A stretch of 64,000 nucleotides of DNA from Datisca glomerata (GCA_003255025.1 QANY01008782.1:500659-564658); one strand, 5' to 3'. Shown: positions 47,770 to 60,448, counted from the stretch's first letter. A program made the numbers and translations. Notes: generated by a model not told the origin, from the letters alone.

Positions 47770-48430
47770 AATTATAATTATAGCTTACATTCGAAGGCAT
47801 TGACACGAACATTTGTAGTAATTATGGTAAGACTGTCAAACATTCCTACTTTCCCATAGTACTTAGCATAATGTAATTTTGGTGCTTCAATATTAATCCA
47901 ATCTTGAATAAAATTGCATTTCTCTATCACTAAACTTTTCAGCCTCAATTCCCTTCCACCAATCTCAAGATGATTTATGTTCCTAGATTTGTTTAGGCTT
48001 AAATTCTCAAGCATTTTGCGATCGAGTAACAACTTTTAATAGATTCAACAATGAGTTCAATCCAACCCAATGAAAAATGTTTATGTAATCCAAAATGATT
48101 GAATTCACGTACTTGAAAATCGTTCGAAAAAAACTCTAAAGATTCAAGGATTCCATGTTTCTAGACTTTTACAGGAAAATCAAACTTTGATATATGATCT
48201 TCATCTTCATTCCAAGTTGGGTCAGAAAAATCAAGCATTAAGATCTTCACATCACATGCAATAGCAAATTCAATCATGTTTCAATATGTATGTGAAAATT
48301 TTCAAGGTCGGAAAACAAAAAAATGTAATCGATTTATCGTAGATTCTTGGTAATTGTCAATCCAACCTTGAACAAAATTGATGAAAACCCTCCTGTGAAT
48401 ATCTTTATTTTCCTCGAATGAATTGCTCTG
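47770..48430 (-). pseudogene. F-box/LRR (FBD-type) gene fragment captured in CACTA
   Basis: Minus-strand reading, with two or three frame changes and stops, gives the run INFVQGWIDNYQESTINRLH, then IEFAIACDVKILMLDFSDPT, LESLEFFSNDF, MLENLSLNKSRNINHLEIGG, LKSLVIEKCNFIQDWINIEA and PKLHYAKYYGKVGMF. This is the pattern of plant F-box/LRR proteins, including the NVxxLxLDFS and LExLSLxxCxxxxxLEI strands. It lacks the F-box start. It lies between the CACTA right end and the transposase start, so it appears to be host sequence carried by the transposon. Confidence 0.7.
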
Positions 48431-49009
48431 TTATTGAGTTAGTAGTAAAATCAATCAAAAAACAGCAGGAATCTTCAAAATTAAAGCCAAATCTAAATTC
48501 TAGCAAATTAATCCAATCTCCAAAACTATATAAATGAATTATTTAAGAAAAGAACAATATCATAACTGGCTAGTGAACTCATTTCCTAAATCCACACTCC
48601 CACCCCACAGAAATTTTTTAACAGAGAGAAATTGGCAAACAAACAGAACAAGTAAAAATGACTAAACTAATCTAAATATTATAGGAGGTGATCTATAGTT
48701 TTAATTGAAACAGCACAAGCAACAGAGAAGAGATCAAAGGGTTTTCAAAAAGAGAAGAGAAAGAACTCACAAAAAGAGAAGAGCAAGATCACTGGTTTGA
48801 TGCAACACGGGGAAATCAAAGATTAAAGGAGAAAGGACTCACCGCTCGCTGTCGAGATGATGGGAAATAGAAGAAGACACTCGCGGGGGCTCACAGGGTG
48901 AGGGGAACCGAGGTCGCTCATGAGGGCTTGTCATACGTGTGAGGAATTGAATTGCTCACTTGGTAGGGAGCTCGGAGGATTTATTGATATAATTAAACGG
49001 CGTCATTTT

Positions 49010-49336
49010 TCAGGTAGTCTATAGCGAAGAAACTTTTATTTCCTCGGTAAATGCATGACTCTATGGCGACAAATAATATATTTCATCGGCAAAAGTAGTA
49101 ATTTTGCCGACCAATATCTTTTTTCGTCGCTAAAGCAATACCTTTTAGCGACAAAAATCTAATATTTGTTGGCAAAAACCTAAAGAAAAATTGGCGCGCC
49201 TCTCTCCTACTTTTTTAGGAAAAATATCAGGATCTTTGGCGACCACCAAAAATGTTGGTCGCCAGAGGACACTTTTAGCCACGAAATTAACTTCGTGGCT
49301 AAAATTTTGGTCAGTAAAAGAGGCTTTCTTGTAGTT
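49010..49336 (-). repeat. CACTA subterminal repeats and right terminus
   Basis: Repeated motifs include TTTAGCGACAAAA, TTCGTCGCTAAAG, TTTTGCCGACCAA and the inverted pair TTAGCCACGAA / TTCGTGGCTAA (about 49276-49300). The block ends TTTCTTGTAGTT. Such short repeats in both orientations are the binding region of the second CACTA protein in this class. Confidence 0.7.
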
Positions 49337-49338
49337 AA

Positions 49339-50673
49339 TCTTGGCAGAACATGAGCTAGTCTAAATCACTACGTTGTAGTGGGAGAGGAACACGACCAAG
49401 TGAGAGATTCATGTTCAAGTGAGAGACTTTCGAGTCCATCTCAGAGGAACATGACTCAGATCCCAGAAACTGCATTGAGGTTGTAAATAATGTAAAGTAA
49501 ATCATTGGCTTCAAGCAATGAAATCTAAAAATGATTCCATTAACTCTAATGGAGTATAGAAGCTTGTAGAATCCCTAATGTATTGTGTGCTGAAGATCTA
49601 CAAGCGGAAGCGAGACATGGACGTAAGCTTAAGATCTTCAAGGCTAAAATTAGTGAGAAATGGCATACTTAGATAGATGATATCAAGTATAGCAGATCAT
49701 TTTCACTAATAGCTAGGCTCATGTCTATAAATATATTGTATCCTTTACAGCTCATCGCGTTTACGAGTTTTGGCAAATGGAAGTCAAGAACGCTATCTTG
49801 TATGGTGATCTTGAAATGAATATCTTTATGTCTCACATTTTAGATTTGTTCCTAAAGGTTAGGAATGATGATATACATGATGCATTAGTCCAATCATGGA
49901 CTTAAGCATGTATTATGAACTTAGAATAATATGTTGACCATGTAATCAAGTTTTGATTTTGATTAAGGTCATAATGAGCAGTGTCAGTACAAGAGAAAGG
50001 AATGAAACATAAAGATTTTCTTGGTAGTTTATGTAGATGACATTTTATCATCAGGAATGATGTAGAATGAAATGTCAACGATAAAATCTCATTTGTCTAT
50101 ATTTATGATATCAAAGACTTCGAAAAGTGATATTCATTCTAAGAATTAAGTTCTTTTGAGACTTAAATATAGAATGATATACTTATCTTGAACCGCGTAG
50201 ATAATATTATATTGTGTATATATACAATGACAGATTCCAAGAAATGGCTCGTATTGGTTTGGAACAACCTTTTATTCTGCCAGTGTTTTATGACATAGGA
50301 TGGAATAAATACATGAAGACAGTTCCCTTGCTTTCGGTATTGGGAAGTCTTAAGTATGTTAGACTGTACACTGGATATATATTTCATAGTAGACTTAGCC
50401 AGTAGATATTAGTTAAACCTAGAGGATTTCACTGGATAGTTGAAAAACATATACTCAAATATCTTAGGAGAACGAGCGATTATATTTTTGTTTATCATAG
50501 TGAGAAATCTCATACCAGTTTGTTATATTAATTGACATTTTCAACTAGACTACTTCAGCGGTATAACCTAGTAGACCAGTTTACAAAGACTTTGGCCACA
50601 ATGTCTTTTGGCCACATGTAAAGTGCATGAGGGTTAAGCTGATTGTAGACGTGCTTTAGGAAAAGTGGGAGAT
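49339..50673 (+). pseudogene. pol: 3' part of a Copia pol (RT/RNase H), heavily decayed
   Basis: Weak but ordered RT signatures are seen: KRKRDMD near 49608, FSLIARL (for FSPIARL) near 49700, FGKWKSRTLSCMV (for IWQMDVKTAFLNG) near 49770. RNase H remnants lie around 50225-50450. It ends with a purine tract AAAAGTGGGAGA (50661-50672) directly before the LTR, the usual polypurine tract position. Stops in all frames. It abuts the CACTA right end. Confidence 0.65.
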
Positions 50674-51900
50674 TGTTAGGATTGTGTCCTAAAAGCACTG
50701 GATTCCTGTTGTATTTATTGAAATATTTAATTCTGATTAATAATAAGTAGTTTATTCTTGTATCATGTGCAATACATTCTAGTAAAAGGTTCACAAGTAT
50801 AATAGTACTTGATTTATTGGTCTTATGGAGTTCGGCTCATGTGAACAAAATATTTAACCTAGAGTCATTTTATGACTTGTAAATAGTTAATTTCACGGTC
50901 TAGTGGAGCTGAGTGCTTTACTAAGAAAATATTATATTACATTAACTCTATTATGTAAGGTGACTCACCTTGGTCACTAGATGGAGTACTTAGTTAATGT
51001 ACTAGTGCATTTGAAATGCATTGAAATGACTAATGTGTTTGATTTTCAGTAAATTACTATCAAATGAAAATCATGAGTCATTACTATTATTTTATGAGTG
51101 CTCTCAATCTCAAGAGAGTTATGAGCTCATATTTAATACTTTGTTATTTTGATCTACTAAGAATGATACTCTATGAGTCAACATATTCTGTAGGTTGGAT
51201 GACTGAGTTATTAGATAGTGAGTTCATAGATTCTCAATAGCAGAATCTATGAACACTTTTAATTAAGTGACATAATATCTCTTAGATAATTCATTTATGT
51301 GGTTATAGTAAACTAAGCGCTTAGTACCTCTAGTTGATTGCTATAGATTTGATAATTTTACTTGAGGCATCAAGTATGAAAATTATCATAAGATACCAAT
51401 ATGTGTATAAATTTTAGGTCATAGGATAACCGTGCATAATGAATTTGGAACCTGGAGATACCAAGATATGTATAAATATTAGGTCGATAGTAATTAATCT
51501 AATTATGTACGGTATTATATTATGGAGAGGCACTACATAATGAATATTAAGTCAATGATAGTTACATCGAGTAATATAAAATACACTTGGAGTTCAATTA
51601 TAATTTTATAGTGGAGTTAATCATAATTAATAATTAATAAATTTGATTATGAGTTTAATTGGTATAGTTTATTAATTATATAGTTAAATATATTTGTATT
51701 ATTATGGTCCCCTTACTAGCTTCAGATTTGAGTAACGTTGTGTCGAAACTTGTTTAATAAACAAGTGACTCAATGTGGCTACTCTATAATCAACCAAATG
51801 ATTTAAAAACTATCTCCATCTTTGGGCCAAAGATTTTGTCAAAAAAAAAGATTAATTAATTTAATTTTAATAAAAAAGGAACAAAAACGGTTGGTGTTGC
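50674..51900 (+). mobile_element. 3' LTR of the Copia remnant (family B-like)
   Basis: Begins TGTTAGGATTGTGTCC right after the polypurine tract. The opening resembles that of the nested LTR at 28314 (minus strand). The right end is not identified; about 51900 is a guess from where the AT-rich LTR-like character changes. Confidence 0.6.
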
Positions 51901-54777
51901 TTCGCATGAGTTAAAAAAAATTTGAAAAAAAATGTGCTGGACAGGTTTTTTTTTCTTAAGAAACACAACAAAAGTTTTTGGAAAAGAAAAACGATGAAAT
52001 AATTTTTGTACTCATTTTATTTGAGTGATGACCCGCTTATAGTTTTAGTTGATGATATGAGAAATAATAAAAAAGAGTATGTTGTTTTGATTTTTAATGG
52101 TCACACTTTACGAACTATTTTTCCTAATTCATAATATAAATAATTTTTTCTCAAATTTTTCAAGATGTTGTTCAAGCAAGACTAATTATATTTTTCAATC
52201 ATTTCTTGAGCTTTATCTTCCCTACTTTTTTCAGACATGTTCTTATCCGTTTGTTCATTGATAATGATTTGAATGAGTTTAAATAGTCATCGTGTTCAAC
52301 ATGTGTCGAGCTGTGATAAATATTAATGAAATGATCAATTGAAAAGTTTAAACACTTTGTAACATTTCGTTAAAATTGATTTAAAATATCAGATTTAGTT
52401 TTTTTTCATAATTATAATTCTAATGCAACTGAGGATATTACCGAACTCATGATTGAATTGTTAACCAGAGAGTTAACTCATATTACTAATTGGAAATTAA
52501 ACATATATTAACATCTTTTTTTTCAAGGGAAGATGCATTGTGAAGGATGAAACGATGAACAAAATTAATAAGTATCACACGCGCCAGCATGAACCGTGAG
52601 TAGAAGACTCCTACGAAAATAAAGTTTATGAATCACGCCAGCCAACTTGTTGGTCACGCGGTGTATGACTACTTTAAAAACAAGCATGTTTTACACAGCG
52701 TATGATATCCACGTGGCCCCAAAGTTGGACCGTAGCTACGTGTCACGTTACGATCAATTCTCAAACCAGTTAAAGCGATAAAAGCTTACCCCCACAAGAG
52801 GAAAATAGACGGGCACTAAAAAACAGTGAAAAAGCTTGTGAAGAACACGTGATGTTAACGTAAATCGAGGGACAGGCAGGTAGCGTGTATGTAGCACGTG
52901 ATTCACATTTATTAAACTTTTTAGCTTTTTTATATAAATGATTTTAAGGACAGTGATTTAACGTGTTTGGCGTGTGACGTTATGTTTAACTGCCTCCAGT
53001 CTCATATAGACTATTTGAATAAAAAATTCAGTCTGGATTGGTATTTAAAAAGTAAAAAAAACGTTATTCTTTTAAATAGTTTGATTTGTTTAGAAAAAAT
53101 TTATGATACAGAGTCAGTTTTTTATGGAAGTTAATATATCTTTAGATCATATATTGTCGGCCCCATAAAATATAATTTAAGAGTAATATAAGTTTCTTGA
53201 GGGTGTAGAGACTATACCATAACAGGACTCATAGAGCAGATAATGATGGTTTAAGGTGTGTAGAACATGTTTTTAAGATGATGTTTGTTCGATTAACAGT
53301 TTGTTGGAGGGTGTCCTCCAGGATACAACAAAGCCCAAGGCTACAATTAATCTGCTGATTTTTTAATTACTTGGTGAATGTAAGTTCTAAAGAGAGTAAG
53401 AGGAAGTTGTTAGTAAATATGAGTTCAAACCCAACTTGAGTCTTCGGGCACTAATCCAATATCAAAGCCCAACAGGCCCACTCAATAACATGAAGAAAAA
53501 ATGGTAAGATTCACCACTTTTAGAGGACAGCTTCATATAACTGTCATTTTTGTTAATATTGCAGATATGACATTTTTTTGATAAGTGCCATTGGCCTTGA
53601 AATTTTTTTCTTTCTGTCATTGTCTTCCACACATAGTTTGGGCCTCTAGGATTTTGAACAGCAGTCATGTGTTCCCCAAAACGTTTTCGTCGCTTCATAC
53701 TCGCCCCGCTTGCTCGTCGCCTTTCTGTCTCTATTTTCCTTGCTGCGTGTTGTTGATCGGCGACCTCCCTCCCTCCCTCGCTGTTCTTTTTTGAGTTTTT
53801 AGAAAAAAATTGTAAAATTAGCTATTAGTGCTTTGTTAAAGTTAAAATTGATTGTTTGTACAGAAACTAATGTGTTGTTAGTATTTCGTTCTTGGATCAA
53901 AGGTTTTTTTTTTCTGATTATTTATTGAATCTGAGATTTTTCTAGTCTTTTTCGCATGAGTTTTATGGTTTTTTGCGTGGATTTTCTGAGTTTCTTGATG
54001 AATCTTACAAGTTTTTTCAAAAAATTGCAAGACATATCAAAATTAAATACCGTACATATCAAAATTAGGTACCACGCTACAATACATTACAACAAAAAAT
54101 TAGCCCCACACGCGTATTGCAAGAATACCCACGCTACAATACGCGTGTGGGGCCGCTGCACACGTACTGTAACGCGTTTTTTACCTTTTCATTTAGAGTT
54201 TAATGGTAAATGACTACTCATCCCCTTCTTTTTTTATTAGAAGCTGAATATTCTTGCAATTTAAAAAAAAAAAGACATTTTAAGAATGGTTCATTGAGTC
54301 ATTCTTGTAGTTCTCTTTAATATGATTGACTGATAAGAAATACACAATTTGTAAAGGTGCTCAAACTCAACTTGAGTCTTAGCACACTATTCCAAGATCA
54401 AAGCCTAACAGACCCACTGTATAGTATGAATGGCCGATGGGAAATATCCATCTGTATGGCCGAGCACATGGACCTGTCAAGTACACTTTTTGGGAAAATT
54501 TGAAAATCCCAAGGAGTCTGAGACTGGCATCAGTTTCTACCACTTCATCCCCTAATCTGAGGGGCATGAGTTCGATACCAATCTCTACCATGTTTTCCCC
54601 CTATAGATTGAGTTGAACAACACGATCACCTACCAGGACTCACCTTGACTCTGGCCAAGACCAACCCTATGCCATCACCTCAGACCATAAGGACGAACGA
54701 CACAGTTAGTACATAGAGGTACAACGGTATATTTCTGCCTTCTTTATAGTGAAATTTGGAATTTGACATACTCTTCA
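51901..54777. other. intergenic with ACGTG-rich block, hairpin and short direct repeats
   Basis: At 52560-52920 many ACGTG cores occur (CCACGTGGCC near 52710, ACACGTGATG, GCACGTGATTC), but no gene starts downstream. A pyrimidine-rich stretch at 53690-53785 looks like a 5' UTR with nothing after it. A stretch of about 70 bases (CAACTTGAGTCTT ... AAAGCCYAACAGRCCCACT) occurs at 53410-53490 and 54363-54430. At 54480-54600 a B-box-like GAGTTCGATACC (54568-54579) suggests a second SINE-like unit. Confidence 0.5.
54103..54153. repeat. perfect 17-bp hairpin, GC-rich
   Basis: GCCCCACACGCGTATTG (54103-54119) and CAATACGCGTGTGGGGC (54137-54153) are exact reverse complements with a 17-base loop. The arm sequence ACGCTACAATAC also occurs at 54073. 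It stands out in an AT-rich region. Confidence 0.85.
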
Positions 54778-56849
54778 TCTAAGTTTGTCGCGGCAAAAGC
54801 GTGTGGGGCGAGGTCATTTAATAAATTAAATTTTTAATAAAAATCAGATATTTTAATAAAATAAAATTTGCGCAATGTCATGATAATCAAATAATAAATT
54901 TTCATTAAAAACTTTTTTTCAATCAGTAATGATCCATTATATATTTATGCATTAAATCTACAATATACAATGTTAGTGATCGTATACCTTTTGTAGTTTA
55001 TATCAAACATCCTTGTAAAATCGATTGATCCCCCGTCCCACAAAACCGTTTCAACGATCAGTAAACTCTGAGATCTACATCAAGATCTTCCAAGTCAATC
55101 ATCAACACACTAGAATGTCTGTGGGCACGTAAAATATTACAAGATGCTTTTTTGTTTCTAGATGTACTCAACACATGAGATCTAAAGTTTACTGAGAATG
55201 ACTTTAGTGAGACGATTCTCTAAAAGAACGTAGTAAATATTTTTTTAAAGATTTGATTAACCATTAATCGCAGAGACAAATCACTCTGACACCAACTATA
55301 CTATCTATTCAATTCTTGATTGATGAACTAATGACTTCATCCATCAACTGATGCCACTAGAATAATATCTGTATATTTTCTAGATAATGATGTATTAGTT
55401 TTTTAGGGATAAACTGATATAATATTTAATTAAATAACTTGACAATTGTAGTGAGATCCATTGCAACTGTGCACAACTGCAGTGCCACAGGGCACTGTGC
55501 CTCACGACACAACTATAGTGTCGTGTGGCACTACAGTAGTCCATATCAATCTCTGATATTCAATCAATGATTGACAAGTGATAATTACTGTAAATTAAAT
55601 ATTTATTTTAATCAGATAAATATCTACATATCATTCAATTCAAATTTAAGATGTCTAATTATCCCTATCAACTAACTTATCTGTTATTTCACAACTAACA
55701 AATTTAGTTGATTCAAATTATTATCTAATAATAATATAATTATTTAATTTCACAAATTATATATTTTATCTCACTTATCGATAGTTTGAAAAAATAATCG
55801 ATAATTATGTGTGTGTGTGTATATATATTATCTTTGAAAATTATATTTATATAGATAAATAATTCTAATTATTTATACATAATTATCTCATAATTATGTA
55901 CTTGCCCCATAATAAAAATTCATTTTGTAAGTTAGTTCTTTTCTCATGTCTTGGAATATTCACACTCTATAATGCGCAGTGCAGAAGTGACTTGGGGACC
56001 ATGTGTCTATAATCCTAAGATCCAATAAATCAAATTATTAAATAAACTCTTTAATTAAATAATCTTATTCATTAATTTTATTATTACTCCACTATAAATA
56101 TGTAATTGCACTCTTAGAGATTATGAAATATATTTACAGAGTATTCTCGTGTAGTCCACTAATATAACCATTTCATATAGTTTTGTCCTCCAATTATTAT
56201 TTCGTAAATTAAAACTTGTCAAAATTACCATTTGTCTAAATACCTCTTGATCCTTAAGTACCATTACTCCACTACTGAATGACTAATTTATTATCTTATT
56301 TTAAATTTGAACTCAATAATTATTCAGTTTCAGAAGTAACACTTAAGATTACCAATATACGATCTGTTAGGAAAACTTGGTTTCCAAATCTTGTAAGATC
56401 ATGTTCCCAGCCATCCACATCACCGAATCTCCAAAACAAAAATCACTAGCTTATTTTACAAATAAACCTTGATGAGTGAATCAAAAGATTCAGTAGACAT
56501 GCATATGAGTTCATGACTACTCAAGATTCAGACTGATCTACATATAATCATCGAATTGATGTGTATTAAATTTTTATAATAAACAACATGTTGATAACGA
56601 TATTAATTCACATTGGTTCAGTCATATATGATCTCATTATATAAAATATTTTCAGTTAGATGTCTATCCACATCAATTATCTAGATCTATATCATGCACG
56701 TTCATAATGATTAGTGAACCGTACTAATTATCATTCATTAAAGATTTCATACTTTAATATGTTGCTGACAATTTTATTCATTATCTACGATCTTAATCCT
56801 CTCGTACTAATATACGATTATAGTCTCATTAATTGAATACGAAATTTTC

Positions 56850-56897
<48 letters not shown>

Positions 56898-57000
56898 TAT
56901 TCAACAATAATTTAAAAGAACATTATAAGAAAAATGTAATCCTCATTAAATTTCATATCAAAATGCCAATACACATGCTTTGAGGGCATAACCCCTAACA
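54778..57000 (-). mobile_element. solo LTR, Copia family A, reverse orientation
   Basis: The reverse complement matches 1-2163 and 15615-17851. Its 5' end TGTTAGGGGTTATGCC is at 57000. The 3' end near 54778 is rearranged (TCTAAGTTTGTCGCGG in place of TGTTGGTCG). CTTCA occurs directly outside both ends (54773-54777 and 57001-57005), a 5-bp target duplication that supports insertion as a unit. No internal region is present. It contains an (AT)n run at about 56852-56893. Confidence 0.78.
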
Positions 57001-57025
57001 CTTCACACCCTAGCTATATATACAG

Positions 57026-58377
57026 TGTTATAGATATTTTTTTGACTACCAATGATGCAACGACATATGTTACGATGCACTAGGGGTCCATGATAAAGGA
57101 GAGTTTCGGAGGAAAAAGGACCGACCTTATCTGGTCAGACACTATAGAGCTTAGGTTGCACAAACTCGAGCATATGTAAGACCAGGATTATGGTGCACAA
57201 AAATAGCTCGGATAACCATGAACATGAGGCCATCATTACTCACCATAAGTAATAATCAACAGGTCTAATCACCATGACACGATATCAGGGTAGCCTCTAT
57301 CCGATCATTTTGACATTTAATGTTGAACGTTTTATTTCAAAGATCGCCCCCCTCTCGTCCAATTGATGATAGACGTCGTGTCCCACAAAGCTTCTACAAC
57401 ACGCCTCTAGAAGGCTTCTTCGACACGCTACCTACAGCCCCAATGATCAGGTACAAATACTTCTCTGAATCGACAGAAGAGGTATGTTCATTCTCCCCTA
57501 AGGACTTTATACCAGAATATCGACCATCTATTGACTTAGGTATCAGAGGCCCTTAGACGGGGCAACCACCCCCCGGTTCCTTGCCTTTAGGGTTCTTTGT
57601 TTGTGTTTTATAGACATCGAGGTTGTGTGGAGATCCACCGATGAGTAAGAGTACGCCCACCAAAAAGAGGAAAGAGTTCGCATAACGTCATTCTAGCGGA
57701 TCTCCCCGGTCAAGAGGACTCTCTTACATAGCATGGGAGATTGACATTTATATAGTTGAAGTTTCCGGCTAAAATAGTTGGCGTCATCTATGGGGACGAC
57801 GACAAAATCACCCATATTCAAAGTACTCAAAACCCTTTCTCTCCCACAAAGAGAGGATGGGTTCAGCATCCTGCGTTGACGAAGTTTAGGACGAGAGCCA
57901 GGATTCACTCTTCCCCCTAGTGGAGGAAGGACCTTTCACCATCATAATGATTAGAAAAAGAAGGGGGGAAAGAAACGGTGGCTGCAATATCTGAGGTAAC
58001 AGGTAAAGGGAGAAAGACACGCTAGTCGCCGCTCAGGTCGCAGTAATCTTTTACACGGAAATGATCCTCCCATGCAGCTCTAGGGCTTGCTAGAGAAAGG
58101 CCACTTCTCGCGGAAACCGGGATAAAAATGAAACCAGGTGGTGAATGGTCAGGCTCTCCCTTTGCAAGGTTCTGGTTGGCGTCATCCCTGGAAGATGAAG
58201 AAGGAGAACAAAGCCGTTGAAGAGAGAACAAAGACGGAGTCCCCCGAAGGATCCTCTGTGGGTAGTGTGTGAGCAGCTGCAGAAGATGGAAAATATTGAT
58301 GGGACACCCACCCCCTACTCTTTAGTTCCTTTTTCGACCACCAACAATTTTGCAAAGCTCGAGTACATGCGAAATTT
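57026..58377 (+). mobile_element. second Gypsy copy: 5' LTR and start of interior
   Basis: The LTR is about 57026-57775 (TGTTATAG start; shares CACAAACTCGAGCATATG, GGCCATCATTACTCACC and TTCGACACGC-type blocks with 22885-23603). TTGGCGTCATCTATGGGG follows as primer-binding site. The interior to 58320 tracks 23620-24170 (AAAGTACTYRAAACCCT, GGTTCTGGTTGGSGTCATCC, GAAGATGGA). It is then interrupted by a Copia LTR. Confidence 0.7.
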
Positions 58378-60339
58378 TTTTGAAGCATAGAGCCCTTAAA
58401 TCATGCGTTTTAGACAATTTTAATATGGAATTAATGAAATTATATTTTCTTATAATTGTTCTTTTAAATTATTTTTGAATAATTTATATATATGAAAATT
58501 TCATATTTATTAACGAGACTATGATCTTGTACAAGTAAGAGAGAATTAAGATTATAGATAATGAATAAAATAGTTCATAACATATTAAAATATGTAATTT
58601 TTAATGAATGATTGTTAGTACTGTTCATTAAGCATTATGAATGCATGTGATCTAAATTTAGATCACTGATATGGATATACATTTTAGTGAAATTACTTTA
58701 TATAATTAAATTATATAAGACATGACCGATGTTGATTAATATTTTTATTAACTTACCGTTTATCAAAAAGATTTAATACACATCAAATCTGATGATCATA
58801 TGTAGATCAATCTGAATCATGAGTAGCCATGAACTCATATGCACGTCTACTAGATCTTTTGATTTACTCGTGAATGTTTGTTTGTAAAACAGACTAATGA
58901 CTTTTATTTTGGAGATTCAGTGATATGGATGACTGAGAACATGATCTTACAAAATTTAGAATCTAAGCTTTTCTAATGAATCGTATATCGATTCCCTTAA
59001 GTGTTAATTCTAGAACTGAACAGTTATTAAGCTCAAATTTATAATATTATTTTAAATTGGTCGTTCACTAGTGAATTAATGGTACTTAAAGATCAAGAGG
59101 TAATTATAAGGGTAAAACAATAATTTTAACCAACTCTAATTTATAAACCAATAATTGGATGACAGAGCTACATGAAGTGATTATAGCAATGAACTCTATG
59201 AGAATACTCTGTAAATATATTCTATAATTACTAAGAGTGTAAATCCATATCTATAGTGAAGTAATAATAGAATTAATAAATAAGATTATTGAATTAAAGA
59301 GTTTAATTATAATTTAGTTTATTGGAGCTTAGATTATGGGTTCATGGTCCCCGAATCACCTCTATACTACACATTCAAGGGTGTGAATATTTCAGGATAT
59401 GAGAAAATGACTAACTGCACAAGGAATTAAATTTCTGGGGGTAAATATATAATTATGAAACAAATATGTGATATTAATTAATTAATAATATTCTTTATTA
59501 TAATTTTCAGAAATTACAAATAAATAATAATATGGATTAACTTAACGTTGATCGGTTAGTGAGATAGAATATTTGATTTATGAAATTGAATTATATGATA
59601 TCAAGATATTTATCCGATTCATATAAATAATAAATTATAGAATAATCACCACGAGACATATTTGATTGCCACATGTCACTCTCTGATTTTTGAATCAGTG
59701 ATTGACATGCGTGACTGTAGTGTCACATGGCACTGCGGTGTTGGCTCAATTGTAGTGGATCCCATTGCAACGGCACATTAATAATTAATTTATTATTTTC
59801 TAAATCTTTAAAAATCCGATGAGCCTTGACCTAGAAGAGATGTATAGATATTATTTATTGGCTTCAGGGAGAAAAAAAGAACAGGGTGATTAAAGGTTGA
59901 TAAAAAAGCTCTGTGAGTTTTGTTTGAGAATAGTCTTTTTCTAAAATCTCTAGATCTCATGTGTTGAGTACATCTAGAGACATAAAAATGTCTTTGATTT
60001 ATTCTACATGCCCACACATGTCCTAGTGTATTTGAGGATTGGCTTGAAAAATCTTGGTGTAGATCTCGCGCTCTATTGTTCATGGAATTATAAGTTCGTT
60101 GTTTGTAAGGACGCTTGATAAAACTACAAGAGGTATAACTCTTATCTGTGTATGTATTTGATTTAATGTATAGATATATAGTGGATCCAATGAGAAAAAA
60201 TATTTTTCATTAAAAGGTTAAAAAGTTTTTTTATTTGGAAATCGTGACATCGCAATTGTTTTTATTTTCAATCAATAAAGTTTTAAAATATATTTTTAAA
60301 CCATTACGTCTGCACCACGCGACGTCGTCGATTCTAGCA
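58378..60339 (+). mobile_element. nested family A LTR, complete but diverged
   Basis: Starts near TTTGAAGCATAGAGCCC (for TGTTAGGGGTTATGCCC) and ends with CACGCGACGTCGTCGATTCTAGCA. The Gypsy interior stops just before it and resumes after it (60340 matches 24184). No clear target duplication was seen. This copy is the most diverged and the closest to the fragment at 44090. Confidence 0.7.
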
Positions 60340-60448
60340 CTGGGAACATTCCTAGTTGAAATACGGATCCTCACATCAACCCCCGCCACAGGTACAGTGC
60401 GAATCTGGGCTAGGCAGCTCCCGGCCACCACATCCCATATAGGATTAA
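60340..60448 (+). mobile_element. Gypsy interior segment between two LTRs
   Basis: ATTCCTAGTTGAAATACGGA, CCTCACATCAA and CAGCTCCCGGCCACCACATCCCA match ATTCCCAGTTGAAATACAGA ... CAGCTCCCATCTCTCACACCCCA at 24187-24285. It shows that the two flanking LTRs landed inside one Gypsy copy. Confidence 0.65.

Larger units (their letters stand above)
40640..49336 (-). mobile_element. decayed CACTA (En/Spm) transposon
   Basis: The right end is marked by TTTCTTGTAGTT at 49325-49336, one base off the CACTACAAGAAA terminus in reverse. Subterminal repeats precede it (49010-49320). On the minus strand follow a captured F-box fragment, the TNP2-like transposase (43266-47175) and the second gene (40640-43019). 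The left terminus was not found; CATTACAAAA at about 40499 is a weak candidate. The element is broken by stops, frameshifts, a nested LTR piece and a minisatellite. Confidence 0.75.

Noticed and set aside
50214..50405. 63-residue frame near the Copia remnant
   Set aside because: It overlaps decayed RNase H sequence with stops in the expected frame.
54040..54213. Hairpin region as a microRNA precursor
   Set aside because: The stem is only 17 bp with a 17-base loop, too short for a plant pre-miRNA, and no longer pairing extends beyond it.
57320..57556. 78-residue frame in the second Gypsy LTR
   Set aside because: It lies wholly within the LTR, is not kept open in the two other LTR copies, and matches no family.
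59808..60083. 91-residue minus-strand frame
   Set aside because: It is family A LTR sequence; other copies do not keep the frame.
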